Shown here: positions 1 to 5,682 of the stretch, piece by piece | Layout: every line of letters begins with the position of its first letter | Position numbering within the stretch: the first letter of the stretch is position 1 | Source: JBGPBY01 sp041481485 | GTDB taxonomy: Bacteria; Acidobacteriota; Terriglobia; 20CM-2-55-15 | NCBI GenBank assembly: GCA_041481485.1 | Contig: JBGPBY010000482.1 | Span: 1-5,683, forward strand | DNA: 5,683 nt | Direction of reading: 5' to 3' | Notes under the pieces: generated by a model | What the model saw: the letters and a program-made list of their open reading frames with translations, nothing else | What the model was told of the DNA's origin: nothing | Database searches by the model: none | Translations under genes and position numbers: made by a program

Positions 1-53
1 CGATCCAACCCGGCTGCAGCCAGCCACGCCGACGCCAGAAACGAGAAGAATAA
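1..53. other. Unassigned 5' edge of window
   Basis: No gene can be assigned with confidence. The frame of the downstream propeller gene is closed here by TAA at 51-53. The other two forward frames are open from base 1 through this stretch, and the frame beginning at base 1 is the richest in G/C at third positions. The missing N-terminal part of the propeller protein could therefore be encoded here in another frame, but no start codon, signal-peptide pattern or convincing ribosome binding site can be recognised. Confidence 0.3.
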
Positions 54-191
54 TATGTCCAGTTATTTCCGGGACACTACACTAGCGGTGACGGTTGTTG
101 GCTGTTCGTCGTCCTGGCATCTGGCACCAACGGAGCCCCGGTCCCGGCAGGCGGTCAGAACGGCACGGCCATTCTGCGTCGGAATGGGGGA
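54..191 (+). other. Coding-like 5' extension of the beta-propeller gene, no usable start codon
   Basis: Read in the frame of the gene that follows, these 46 codons contain no stop and no ATG, GTG or TTG, yet they encode sequence homologous to the second half of the same protein. The upstream stretch SGDGCWLFVV, followed later by ILRRNGGVVEQVRFIPD, matches SRDGCWIFFA followed by VMRRESGVVRPFRFVP at residues 353-387. The homology begins at about base 57-60, close to where a first repeat unit should begin if the units are about 384 residues long. An in-frame TAA lies just before it at 51-53. I infer that this is real coding sequence and that the true start was lost by a frameshift, a sequencing error or decay. 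Confidence 0.6.
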
Positions 192-2297
192 GTGGTGGAA
201 CAGGTCCGATTCATCCCCGATGTGAAAGCGATGGCGCTTACAAATGATGGGAAAACGCTCATCTCCACTTCCGAACGCGGTATTGCTTTTCTCAACGCCG
301 AGAAGTTGATTTCCACTGTGACAGTTTCTGTTCTTGCCAGCCTGGGAGACCAGAGGTTTCTGAATCCTGTAAGTCCGGTGTTGACGTCAGATGACAGGCA
401 TCTCTTTATCCCTCAGCACAGCACGGCATGGATGAGTATCGTCAATCTTGTAAATCCGGGCGGCGGATTCAATCCAGCGATTGAGGGAGGCTTTCCCACT
501 GGAGTGGATCCAGCCATGGCCGCCTTTTCCCCGGATGAAAAATATCTCTACGTTGCTTCGTTCGAGGGGTCGGATCCAACCTGGTCCGCGGTTTGCAGAT
601 CTGAGACGCAAAGCCCATCGGATCCTCCAATGCACAAGGAGGCTTCCATACAGGTGATTGATGTTCAGCGCGCCTTATCGAAAACCGCATCGCCCATTCT
701 GGCGACGCTCAAAGCAGGCTGCCGCGCGAGCCGCGTTGCCGTTTCCCCCGACGGCAACACGCTCTTTGCCACGGCTACCCTCGATAATGCCTTGCTGGCC
801 TTCGATGTCCGCCCGCTTCAGCGCGGCGCAATTCCAACCCTGATCGGAAGGGTTCCCGTAGGCTCGGATCCCGTCGGGCTCGCCGTAATGGACGAGGGGC
901 GGAAAGTCGTGGTTGCAAACTCCAACTTCCGTTCAGCCGGACTTAATGACCACGCGACTCTCACGGTCATCGACACAGGCAAGATCGCGGGCGGAAGTAG
1001 CGCCATCATTGCCACGATTCCTGTGGGCGCCGATCCGCGAAACATATCGGCGACTCCGGACGGTCGCACATTGTTGGTGTCTAATCACCTTTCGGGAACG
1101 CTCCAGATCATAGACTTGGCAGCTTTGAATCTGAAGATGACGGTACAACCCGCAAGTACCCAATCTGGCAATACAAACTGCAGCCAACCGCTTGCGGACC
1201 CGATCGTGCATATCCCGGTCGGAGGTATTCCGAGATTCCCGGTTGCCAGCAGAGACGGATGCTGGATTTTCTTTGCCCAGTTTGGGCCCAATGGGGTTGT
1301 GGTCATGCGCCGCGAAAGCGGTGTCGTGCGGCCGTTTCGCTTTGTTCCCATGAATGCGCCTCTCTCCTTAATGGCCCTTACGCATGACGAGAAAATACTC
1401 ATCGTCCATGGCAGCGACCGGGCAACCTTTCTTGATGTTGCGAAGCTGACTTCGGGTCAACCAGACCCCGTGCTCGGTTACATTGGCGATCGCCACTTCG
1501 CTGCCGATGACGGATATGGTGTCCTCGTCACTGCGGATGACAGGTACTTGTTTCTGGGCCAGGGCCGGACCAACTGGATCACCGTTATTGATCTCGAGAG
1601 GGCGCGAACAACCGGTTTTGGGCCAGCCGCGATCATCGGAGGGATTCCCACATCGGGCGAGGGGCCGCATCGTTTCGTTATTTCTCAGGACGGACGGTAT
1701 TTGTACTCTCCTGGAAGTCCGCCGGGAACGGTTTACCCGTCCGAACTCTGCAAATCCGGACCGCCGGGCGCCGCTCCGCAAGCCGAAGGGGCAGGCATCC
1801 TGGTCATTGACGTCGCACGCGCGACGTCCAATGCGGCATCACCCATCATTGCAGCGACGCCGGTGGGTTGCGGGGCTGGCGCACTAGCGCTCTCGGTGGA
1901 TGGCAACAGCCTGTACATAACCAGTCGCCGGGGCAATGCTCTTCGCACCCTCGATTTGCGACCCGTTCAAACCGGCTCGGCGCCGATACTTGTTGGAGAA
2001 GTTCTCTTGAGCGCAAGCCCCGTCGATGTTGCGTTAATCAAGAGCGGAGGGATCGTCGTCGCCAATTCCCGTGGGTGGACTGCAAACCCGAATGACGACT
2101 CGGACCTGACCGTCGTCGATGCAAACAAGATTATCTCCGGGGCAAGCGCCGTTCTCGGAACGATTCCCGCGGGCGCCGATGCGCGGAATCTGTTTGTCAC
2201 AGCAGATGGGAAAACACTGCTGGTAAGCAACGCCGGGTCCAAGACACTTCAGATCGTCGATTTGGACCGCCTGAAGCTGGAGCCGATCCCGAAATGA
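192..2297 (+). CDS. Tandem double beta-propeller protein, YVTN/YncE-like, 5' end uncertain
   Basis: Probable periplasmic or extracellular beta-propeller; no enzymatic residues are recognisable. Many blades show the YVTN-type pattern of 'PxGxxP ... sPDGxxLfVan ... gtLxVIDl', for example around residues 184-206, 222-260, 277-308, 485-540, 566-588 and 657-690. The protein is two homologous halves: roughly residue 1-339 (plus about 45 residues encoded upstream) and 340-701, offset by about 383 residues. Cysteines sit in matching positions in both halves (C135/C177 and C520/C560), suggesting a disulfide in each and an oxidising compartment. C357-W358 in the motif DGCW has an upstream counterpart encoded at 96-101. 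GTG 192 is the first start available in frame, but it lies inside a propeller blade and no signal peptide follows, so the true N-terminus is probably upstream. The gene ends in ATGA shared with the peroxidase gene, so the two are likely one operon. The fold is fairly secure; the function is unknown. Confidence 0.8.
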   Translation: MVEQVRFIPDVKAMALTNDGKTLISTSERGIAFLNAEKLISTVTVSVLASLGDQRFLNPVSPVLTSDDRHLFIPQHSTAWMSIVNLVNPGGGFNPAIEGGFPTGVDPAMAAFSPDEKYLYVASFEGSDPTWSAVCRSETQSPSDPPMHKEASIQVIDVQRALSKTASPILATLKAGCRASRVAVSPDGNTLFATATLDNALLAFDVRPLQRGAIPTLIGRVPVGSDPVGLAVMDEGRKVVVANSNFRSAGLNDHATLTVIDTGKIAGGSSAIIATIPVGADPRNISATPDGRTLLVSNHLSGTLQIIDLAALNLKMTVQPASTQSGNTNCSQPLADPIVHIPVGGIPRFPVASRDGCWIFFAQFGPNGVVVMRRESGVVRPFRFVPMNAPLSLMALTHDEKILIVHGSDRATFLDVAKLTSGQPDPVLGYIGDRHFAADDGYGVLVTADDRYLFLGQGRTNWITVIDLERARTTGFGPAAIIGGIPTSGEGPHRFVISQDGRYLYSPGSPPGTVYPSELCKSGPPGAAPQAEGAGILVIDVARATSNAASPIIAATPVGCGAGALALSVDGNSLYITSRRGNALRTLDLRPVQTGSAPILVGEVLLSASPVDVALIKSGGIVVANSRGWTANPNDDSDLTVVDANKIISGASAVLGTIPAGADARNLFVTADGKTLLVSNAGSKTLQIVDLDRLKLEPIPK

Positions 2298-3223
2298 GCA
2301 AACTGTTCCTGACCCTCGCGGTTGCGATCACACTTGCACCAGAAGGCTGGGTGCTGAATCCACCGCGAGGGCTCGACCTCTACATGCCGGTACCGGCATC
2401 GAACCCGTTGACGCGAGAGAAAGTGGAGCGGGGGCGCCGATTGTTCTTCGATAAGCGTCTCTCGCTCGACGGATCCCTGGCGTGTGCGGGCTGTCATGAT
2501 CCGCAGCTGGCGTTCTCCGACGGCCGCGGCGTGGCGCGCGGCATTGGCAGTGCCACGGGGGCGCGTAATTCTCCGGCGCTGATCAATCGTGGCTACGGCG
2601 CGGCCTTCTTCTGGGACGGGCGCGCGCCGTCCCTCGAACGGCAGGCGCTGGAGCCGATTTTCAATCCCAAAGAACTGGGCATGAATGAGACGGAGTTGGA
2701 ACGGCGAACCGGAATGAAAGCTGCGGATGTGGCCGCTGCTCTGGCCAGCTTTGTTCGGACGATCCGATCCGGAGACTCACCGTACGATCGGTACGCGTCT
2801 GGCAAGACCGGAGATCTAAGCGGCATCGAAAAGGTTGGTCTCGGAGTGTTTCGCGGCAAAGGCGGATGCGCCGCCTGCCACATCGGGCCGAACTTCACCG
2901 ATGAGCGGTTCCACAATACCGGTGTGGCCTGGCAGGACGGCCGCATCACGGATGACGGACGAGCTGCCGTCACCGGGATCGACAAGGATCGCGGCGCATT
3001 CAAGACGCCCACGCTGCGCGAGATCGCCCGCACCGCTCCTTATATGCACGACGGCAGCCTCGCAACCCTCAACGATGTTGTCGACTTCTATGCAGAAGGA
3101 GGACGCCGGAACCCCAACCTCGATTCCGCAATCCAACCCCGGAGCTTCACCCCTGAAGAAAAGCGCGCCCTCGTTGCGTTCCTTCGCACTCTGTCCGGCC
3201 GTATCACGGACGGCGCACGATAG
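2294..3223 (+). CDS. Di-heme cytochrome c peroxidase / MauG-like protein
   Basis: Periplasmic di-heme c-type cytochrome of the bacterial cytochrome c peroxidase/MauG family, 309 residues, about the usual length. A hydrophobic N-terminal stretch at residues 4-15 looks like a Sec signal, with possible cleavage after LA-15. Heme 1 site is CAGCH (64-68); heme 2 site is CAACH (192-196). W107 in FFWDGR lies 39 residues after the heme 1 His, as for the inter-heme Trp of classical enzymes. Q117, P121 and E127 follow at the +10, +14 and +20 spacing known for the conserved Gln, Pro and Glu of this family. The distal His typical of classical peroxidases is not seen after heme 1. APYMHDGSLATL (248-259) is the expected C-terminal motif, and Y266 in VVDFY aligns with the position of the Met heme ligand of classical enzymes (Tyr in MauG). 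The ATG overlaps the stop of the propeller gene by 4 bp, with GGAG at 2279-2282 as a possible ribosome site. Family is secure; whether it reduces peroxide or oxidises a protein partner is not decided. Confidence 0.92.
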   Translation: MSKLFLTLAVAITLAPEGWVLNPPRGLDLYMPVPASNPLTREKVERGRRLFFDKRLSLDGSLACAGCHDPQLAFSDGRGVARGIGSATGARNSPALINRGYGAAFFWDGRAPSLERQALEPIFNPKELGMNETELERRTGMKAADVAAALASFVRTIRSGDSPYDRYASGKTGDLSGIEKVGLGVFRGKGGCAACHIGPNFTDERFHNTGVAWQDGRITDDGRAAVTGIDKDRGAFKTPTLREIARTAPYMHDGSLATLNDVVDFYAEGGRRNPNLDSAIQPRSFTPEEKRALVAFLRTLSGRITDGAR

Positions 3224-3321
3224 TATATGAGCTGTGCCATATCGGCCGTGCTGAGACGATCCGGATCCATGCAGGAGATTTCAAGGACTTTCATCGACAC
3301 AGGTGAGCATAGAGAAACGTT

Positions 3322-3351
3322 TTGACTACGGCAGTCCCCAGTTCGTAGGAT
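3322..3351 (+). promoter_or_regulatory. Possible promoter of the toxin-antitoxin pair
   Basis: TTGACT (3322-3327) and TAGGAT (3346-3351) are separated by 18 bp and resemble -35 and -10 boxes (5/6 and 4/6 matches). Transcription would begin near 3358, very close to the Shine-Dalgarno at 3357-3361, which is tight. The intergenic stretch 3224-3367 shows no convincing terminator hairpin after the peroxidase gene, so read-through from upstream cannot be excluded. Confidence 0.3.
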
Positions 3352-3356
3352 GAGTC

Positions 3357-3361
3357 AGGAG
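3357..3361 (+). promoter_or_regulatory. Shine-Dalgarno AGGAG of the antitoxin gene
   Basis: AGGAG lies 6 nt before ATG 3368, which is ideal spacing. The earlier in-frame ATG at 3350 has only TAGG directly abutting it and no spaced ribosome site, so this element decides the start in favour of 3368. Confidence 0.75.
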
Positions 3362-3367
3362 TCAAGT

Positions 3368-3613
3368 ATGAAAGAAATCCCTCTCAAGCCAGAGCGTCAG
3401 GCGGAATTGGAGGAGTTCGCCCGGCGCAGTGGAAAGACTCCTGCAGACGCCCTCGACGAGGCGTTGGCGGCTTACCTGGAGTGGGAGCGTAATGACTTGG
3501 AAGATGCAGTTGAGGGGATCCAGCAAGGCCATAGCGATGTGAAGGGAGGTCGCACACGACCTGCCTCAGAGTTCGTCGCCGATATGCGCCGAAAGTATGG
3601 CATTTCGCGTTGA
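3368..3613 (+). CDS. ParD-like antitoxin, ribbon-helix-helix type
   Basis: Small 81-residue protein, likely the antitoxin of a type II toxin-antitoxin pair. It would bind its operator DNA through the N-terminal part and neutralise the toxin through the C-terminal part. Residues 1-9 (KEIPLKPER) suit a short beta strand. Residues about 10-40 form two probable helices around the turn RRSGKTPADALDEAL, the usual ribbon-helix-helix layout. The C-terminal region (about 50-81) is charged, with GHSDVKGGRTRPASEF followed by MRRKYGI, resembling the tail of ParD-like antitoxins. The start at 3368 is chosen on its AGGAG; a start at 3350 would add 6 residues. The last 17 bp overlap the toxin start at 3597, the typical coupled arrangement. 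The gene is intact although its partner is interrupted, leaving it an orphan antitoxin. Family assignment is by pattern and context, not by search. Confidence 0.75.
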   Translation: MKEIPLKPERQAELEEFARRSGKTPADALDEALAAYLEWERNDLEDAVEGIQQGHSDVKGGRTRPASEFVADMRRKYGISR

Positions 3614-3725
3614 GATTTCCGCTTCGGCGGAACGCGATGCCGAATCAATTTTAGAGTGGTTGCTTTCAGAAAAGGCAGGCGCGGCCGGAATCGAATGGTT
3701 TCTTGCGCTAGCGGGAGTTTACTGA
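3597..3725 (+). pseudogene. ParE/RelE-type toxin gene, interrupted by the IS (5' fragment)
   Basis: ATG 3597 overlaps the antitoxin gene by 17 bp. The reading frame gives MAFRVEISASAERDAESILE, then WLLSEKAGAAGIEWFLAL. This is the N-terminal strand and helix pair of ParE/RelE-like ribosome- or gyrase-targeting toxins: a VEIS-type strand, an A-x-x-D-x-x-x-I-x-x-W helix and an AG-x-x-WF second helix. Members of this family are usually about 95-105 residues. Here the host sequence ends at codon 38-39 (CTA G). The IS terminal repeat then adds Ala/Gly-Val-Tyr and a TGA at 3723-3725, giving a 42-residue product lacking the catalytic C-terminal half. The rest of the gene must continue to the right of the IS beyond base 5683: joining the flanks gives GCG-CTA-GA., that is Ala-Leu-Glu/Asp, in frame. 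A product from this fragment is very unlikely to be toxic. Confidence 0.8.
3708..3711. repeat. Probable target-site duplication, left copy (CTAG)
   Basis: CTAG lies immediately outside the left terminal repeat and again at 5679-5682 outside the right one. A direct repeat of six bases (CGCTAG, 3706-3711 and 5677-5682) can also be drawn, but it overlaps the symmetric terminal repeat, so only four bases are supported as duplication. Confidence 0.6.
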
Positions 3726-3729
3726 GCGA
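3712..3729 (+). repeat. Left terminal inverted repeat of the IS
   Basis: CGGGAGTTTACTGAGCGA, identical to the reverse complement of 5661-5678. It lies at the 3' side of the transposase gene. It supplies the premature TGA (3723-3725) that closes the broken toxin frame. Confidence 0.9.
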
Positions 3730-3786
3730 AGGGTTGAGACACCAGCGACTGATAGAGCGGCAAGAGTTTAGGCGATAGAGTGTGTC

Positions 3787-5493
3787 TTACCTACTTTGGG
3801 TAATACTGAGTTTTTCCAAGCCGAGCGTGCGGACCAGTTGCTGCTGAGGAAGAGTTTGCTTCGATAGAACGACCGCGGCGCGGTTGGGTCCTTTGTCGCC
3901 CTGAGGTGGATAGAGCAGGACGAACTGGTTGATCTGACGGAGTTCTTCAAGCAACTGGTCGATGGAGAGTCCGGGCCAGGCGGCTTGAGCCTGGCGGTGA
4001 ATGTACTGGAGCAGCGAGACGCCGAGCATGCAGTAGAAAGCATGAATGCGGATCTTGGTATCGGTCCAGTGATACATAGGGCCCCAGCCCAGCCACTGGC
4101 CATCTTTCAAGCCTCGGAAAACTTGTTCGATGTGTTGCTGATCGGCGTAGGCCGCCACAACCTGCTCGGGCGTCCAGTCCAGGCGATTGGTCAGCAAGAG
4201 AGTGCGGCCCAAACGGTTCGACAGAAGTTTCTGGAAGGCGGCGTTATCGAAATCGAATTGTAAGCGCCAATGTCCGGCGTCGAAGTGAAGCTGCCAGCGA
4301 ATGAGATCTTCCAGAAACGGCTTCAACAGCCAACCCTGAATCTTTTTGCGGATCGGGGCTTCCTTCAGACGGCAACCCGGCTTGGCAAGGTCGATGGAAA
4401 GCCGGCGCATGGCCTGCAAGACCTTGCTGAGACTGGTAGTCACGCTGTGCAGTTGTTCGCCGGCGAAGGACGAAGAATATTTCAGAACGCAGAGATATTC
4501 TTTGCCATGGACGACCGCCGTTTGGGCAACCGCGCGCACTCCGGGAAGATCGCTGCCGCAGGCCCCCAGCTGTTCCACGCCGCGTTCCCGTAGTTCGGCG
4601 GGCGCCTGATTCCACGGCAAGGCCGAGATCCAACCCAGCCCGGCTTTCTCCAGAAGCAGGGTGTTGTCTAAAGCGGCGGTGCCCTTGTCAAAAACCAGCG
4701 TGACGCTTTGCGGTTCGATCTGGTTGCTCTTCAACATCGTCACGATCCGGTTCAGGGCCTCGGGCAATTCGACCGCATCGGTCACATTGCCGGCATAGAC
4801 GTGATGACACAGACTCATGCCGTGCTCGGCATCGAGCACATAACTCAATCCAACCTGCCGCAGATTGTGGCGGCCTTGCTTGTTGTGACCGCGTTGCGCC
4901 AGCTGATTGCGTTGATTGGTGCTGGCCACAAAGGTATAGAAGTTGGTCGTGTCGTAGGCCAACAGCCGCCGGCTCACCAGCTGCTTTTCCTTCCAGATTC
5001 CAACCAGTCTCCGTTGCGCCTCATCCAATTCATCGTCCTGCTCGCCATGGGCCTGAATCCGGTCGAAGCAATCCCAGAAGGCCTGCGAGCTGAACCGTTC
5101 GGGCGGAAACTTCCAGAGCGTCTGCAGTATCGTTCCATGGTACCAGTCCCCAACCTCGGTCTTCGGGCCGGGCTGACAGATACGATGAATGGCCGCCAAC
5201 AATAGATAGTGCGCCGTCGTCGGCCCGGACTCCGTCTTGGGCCACATCGACTCCAGCAGATCCCAGACTCCACAACGCTGAGCCGCCAGCCACAAGGCAC
5301 CCGGCAGTCCGAACTCGCGCAACGACGCCGACACGGGAACCGGAGCCGTGCGGTCTTTCAGCAGGGCCGCCAGACGATCGGCCGTTCCCAGATAGGTTTG
5401 CTGCACGATGCGCGGCTTGCCGTCGACGCGGGCGCTCTCGACGACATAGTAGTAAAGCTTGTTAGCCTTCTTCTTCGCGATGAGCGACGCCAT
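3787..5493 (-). CDS. IS1634-type DDE transposase
   Basis: 568-residue transposase of the IS4 superfamily, best matching the IS1634 group in length and N-terminal style: residues 1-36 contain YYYVVESARVDGKPRIVQQT, then YLG. The predicted catalytic triad is D181 in LLAYDTTNFY, D269 in TLVFDKGTA, and E456 in the Y-x2-Q-x3-E-x6-K signature at Y449-Q452-E456-K463, where the family's usual Arg is Gln. AGNVTDAVELPEAL (234-247) precedes the second Asp. A long insertion between D269 and E456 is expected to hold the beta-strand domain of this superfamily. The C-terminal region (480-530) is helical and rich in aromatic residues. The frame is complete, without frameshift or internal stop, so the element may be active. 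ATG at 5491-5493 has no Shine-Dalgarno before it, and a promoter ends almost at the start codon, suggesting leaderless translation. Transcription runs leftward, antisense to the broken toxin gene. Confidence 0.93.
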   Translation of the reverse strand: MASLIAKKKANKLYYYVVESARVDGKPRIVQQTYLGTADRLAALLKDRTAPVPVSASLREFGLPGALWLAAQRCGVWDLLESMWPKTESGPTTAHYLLLAAIHRICQPGPKTEVGDWYHGTILQTLWKFPPERFSSQAFWDCFDRIQAHGEQDDELDEAQRRLVGIWKEKQLVSRRLLAYDTTNFYTFVASTNQRNQLAQRGHNKQGRHNLRQVGLSYVLDAEHGMSLCHHVYAGNVTDAVELPEALNRIVTMLKSNQIEPQSVTLVFDKGTAALDNTLLLEKAGLGWISALPWNQAPAELRERGVEQLGACGSDLPGVRAVAQTAVVHGKEYLCVLKYSSSFAGEQLHSVTTSLSKVLQAMRRLSIDLAKPGCRLKEAPIRKKIQGWLLKPFLEDLIRWQLHFDAGHWRLQFDFDNAAFQKLLSNRLGRTLLLTNRLDWTPEQVVAAYADQQHIEQVFRGLKDGQWLGWGPMYHWTDTKIRIHAFYCMLGVSLLQYIHRQAQAAWPGLSIDQLLEELRQINQFVLLYPPQGDKGPNRAAVVLSKQTLPQQQLVRTLGLEKLSITQSR

Positions 5494-5507
5494 ATAGGGT
5501 AATACAA
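5492..5507 (-). repeat. 16-bp direct repeat, copy 1, at the transposase start
   Basis: ATATAGGGTAATACAA (plus strand) is repeated exactly at 5569-5584. This copy covers part of the -10 box, the predicted transcription start and the first bases of the start codon, a position expected for an operator. A 9-base core, GGGTAATAC, recurs in the same orientation at 3798-3806 within the last codons of the transposase gene. Confidence 0.65.
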
Positions 5508-5532
5508 TAGTTGAACATGCCTATTCTGTCAA
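5504..5532 (-). promoter_or_regulatory. Transposase promoter, near-consensus, predicted leaderless
   Basis: On the minus strand a perfect TTGACA (5527-5532) is followed after exactly 17 bp by TATTGT (5504-5509), a 4/6 match to the -10 box. Transcription would begin about 6-8 nt further, around 5496-5498, only 3-5 nt before the ATG at 5493. With no ribosome binding site in between, the message would be leaderless or nearly so. Confidence 0.6.
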
Positions 5533-5568
5533 GCCTAATCTCATCACAAAATGTGGATTCCAATTAAA

Positions 5569-5584
5569 ATATAGGGTAATACAA
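5569..5584 (-). repeat. 16-bp direct repeat, copy 2, upstream of the transposase promoter
   Basis: Identical to 5492-5507 and 77 bp away, between the right terminal repeat and the -35 box. The remaining IS leader (5533-5660) shows no open frame of note and no strong hairpin; it is AT-richer than the coding parts. Confidence 0.65.
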
Positions 5585-5660
5585 ATTCGGAGCAGGGAGG
5601 ACACAATCAAACTACTGCAATGACGTGACTTTTCAGAGGTGAGATTTCTCCAAACAGGCG

Positions 5661-5678
5661 TCGCTCAGTAAACTCCCG
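5661..5678 (-). repeat. Right terminal inverted repeat of the IS
   Basis: TCGCTCAGTAAACTCCCG, the exact complement of the left terminal repeat at 3712-3729. It lies at the promoter side of the transposase gene, about 10 bases before the window ends its last flanking sequence. Confidence 0.9.
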
Positions 5679-5682
5679 CTAG
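5679..5682. repeat. Probable target-site duplication, right copy (CTAG)
   Basis: Matches CTAG at 3708-3711. Only one further host base (A, 5683) is present in the window; with CTA-G it would continue the toxin codons as Leu then Glu or Asp. Confidence 0.55.

Larger units (their letters stand above)
3712..5678 (-). mobile_element. Complete insertion sequence, IS1634-type, about 1967 bp
   Basis: The element has perfect 18-bp terminal inverted repeats (CGGGAGTTTACTGAGCGA at 3712-3729 and its complement at 5661-5678). It carries a single full-length transposase gene on the minus strand (3787-5493), with 57 bp between the left repeat and the gene's stop and 167 bp of AT-richer leader between the gene's start and the right repeat. 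It is flanked by CTAG on both sides. Because CTAG is palindromic it extends the apparent inverted repeat to 22 bp, so the outer boundary could also be placed at 3708 and 5682. I prefer 3712-5678 because the flanks then rejoin the toxin reading frame sensibly. Family placement rests on the transposase. No passenger gene is present. Confidence 0.88.

Noticed and set aside
55..225. A 56-codon frame from ATG 55 with a weak GAGAAG upstream
   Set aside because: It overlaps the propeller-coding frame, whose homology to the second half is clear, and its own translation has no recognisable pattern. The ATG could matter only if a frameshift joins it to the propeller frame.
2593..3136. Long open frames on the minus strand and in another forward frame across the peroxidase gene
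   Set aside because: They lie fully within a gene with two heme motifs and family-specific residues; GC-rich coding DNA commonly leaves such open shadow frames.
3259..3268. GATCCGGATC palindrome after the peroxidase gene, considered as terminator or operator
   Set aside because: It has no loop and no following T-run, is only 10 bp, and similar GGATCC-like words occur within the propeller gene.
3227..3325. A 32-codon frame between the peroxidase and antitoxin genes
   Set aside because: It has no Shine-Dalgarno and no recognisable pattern, and it runs into the possible promoter of the toxin-antitoxin pair.
3350..3367. Upstream ATG at 3350 as the antitoxin start
   Set aside because: It has no spaced ribosome site, whereas ATG 3368 has AGGAG at 6 nt and gives the usual N-terminus for a ribbon-helix-helix strand.
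4708..5205. A 165-codon forward frame antisense to the transposase
   Set aside because: It is contained within the transposase gene, has no ribosome site or family motif, and is explained by codon bias on the other strand.
5536..5558. Possible hairpin AATC...GATT with inner CAC/GTG in the IS leader
   Set aside because: The arms are short and need an asymmetric bulge, so it is not stable enough to call.
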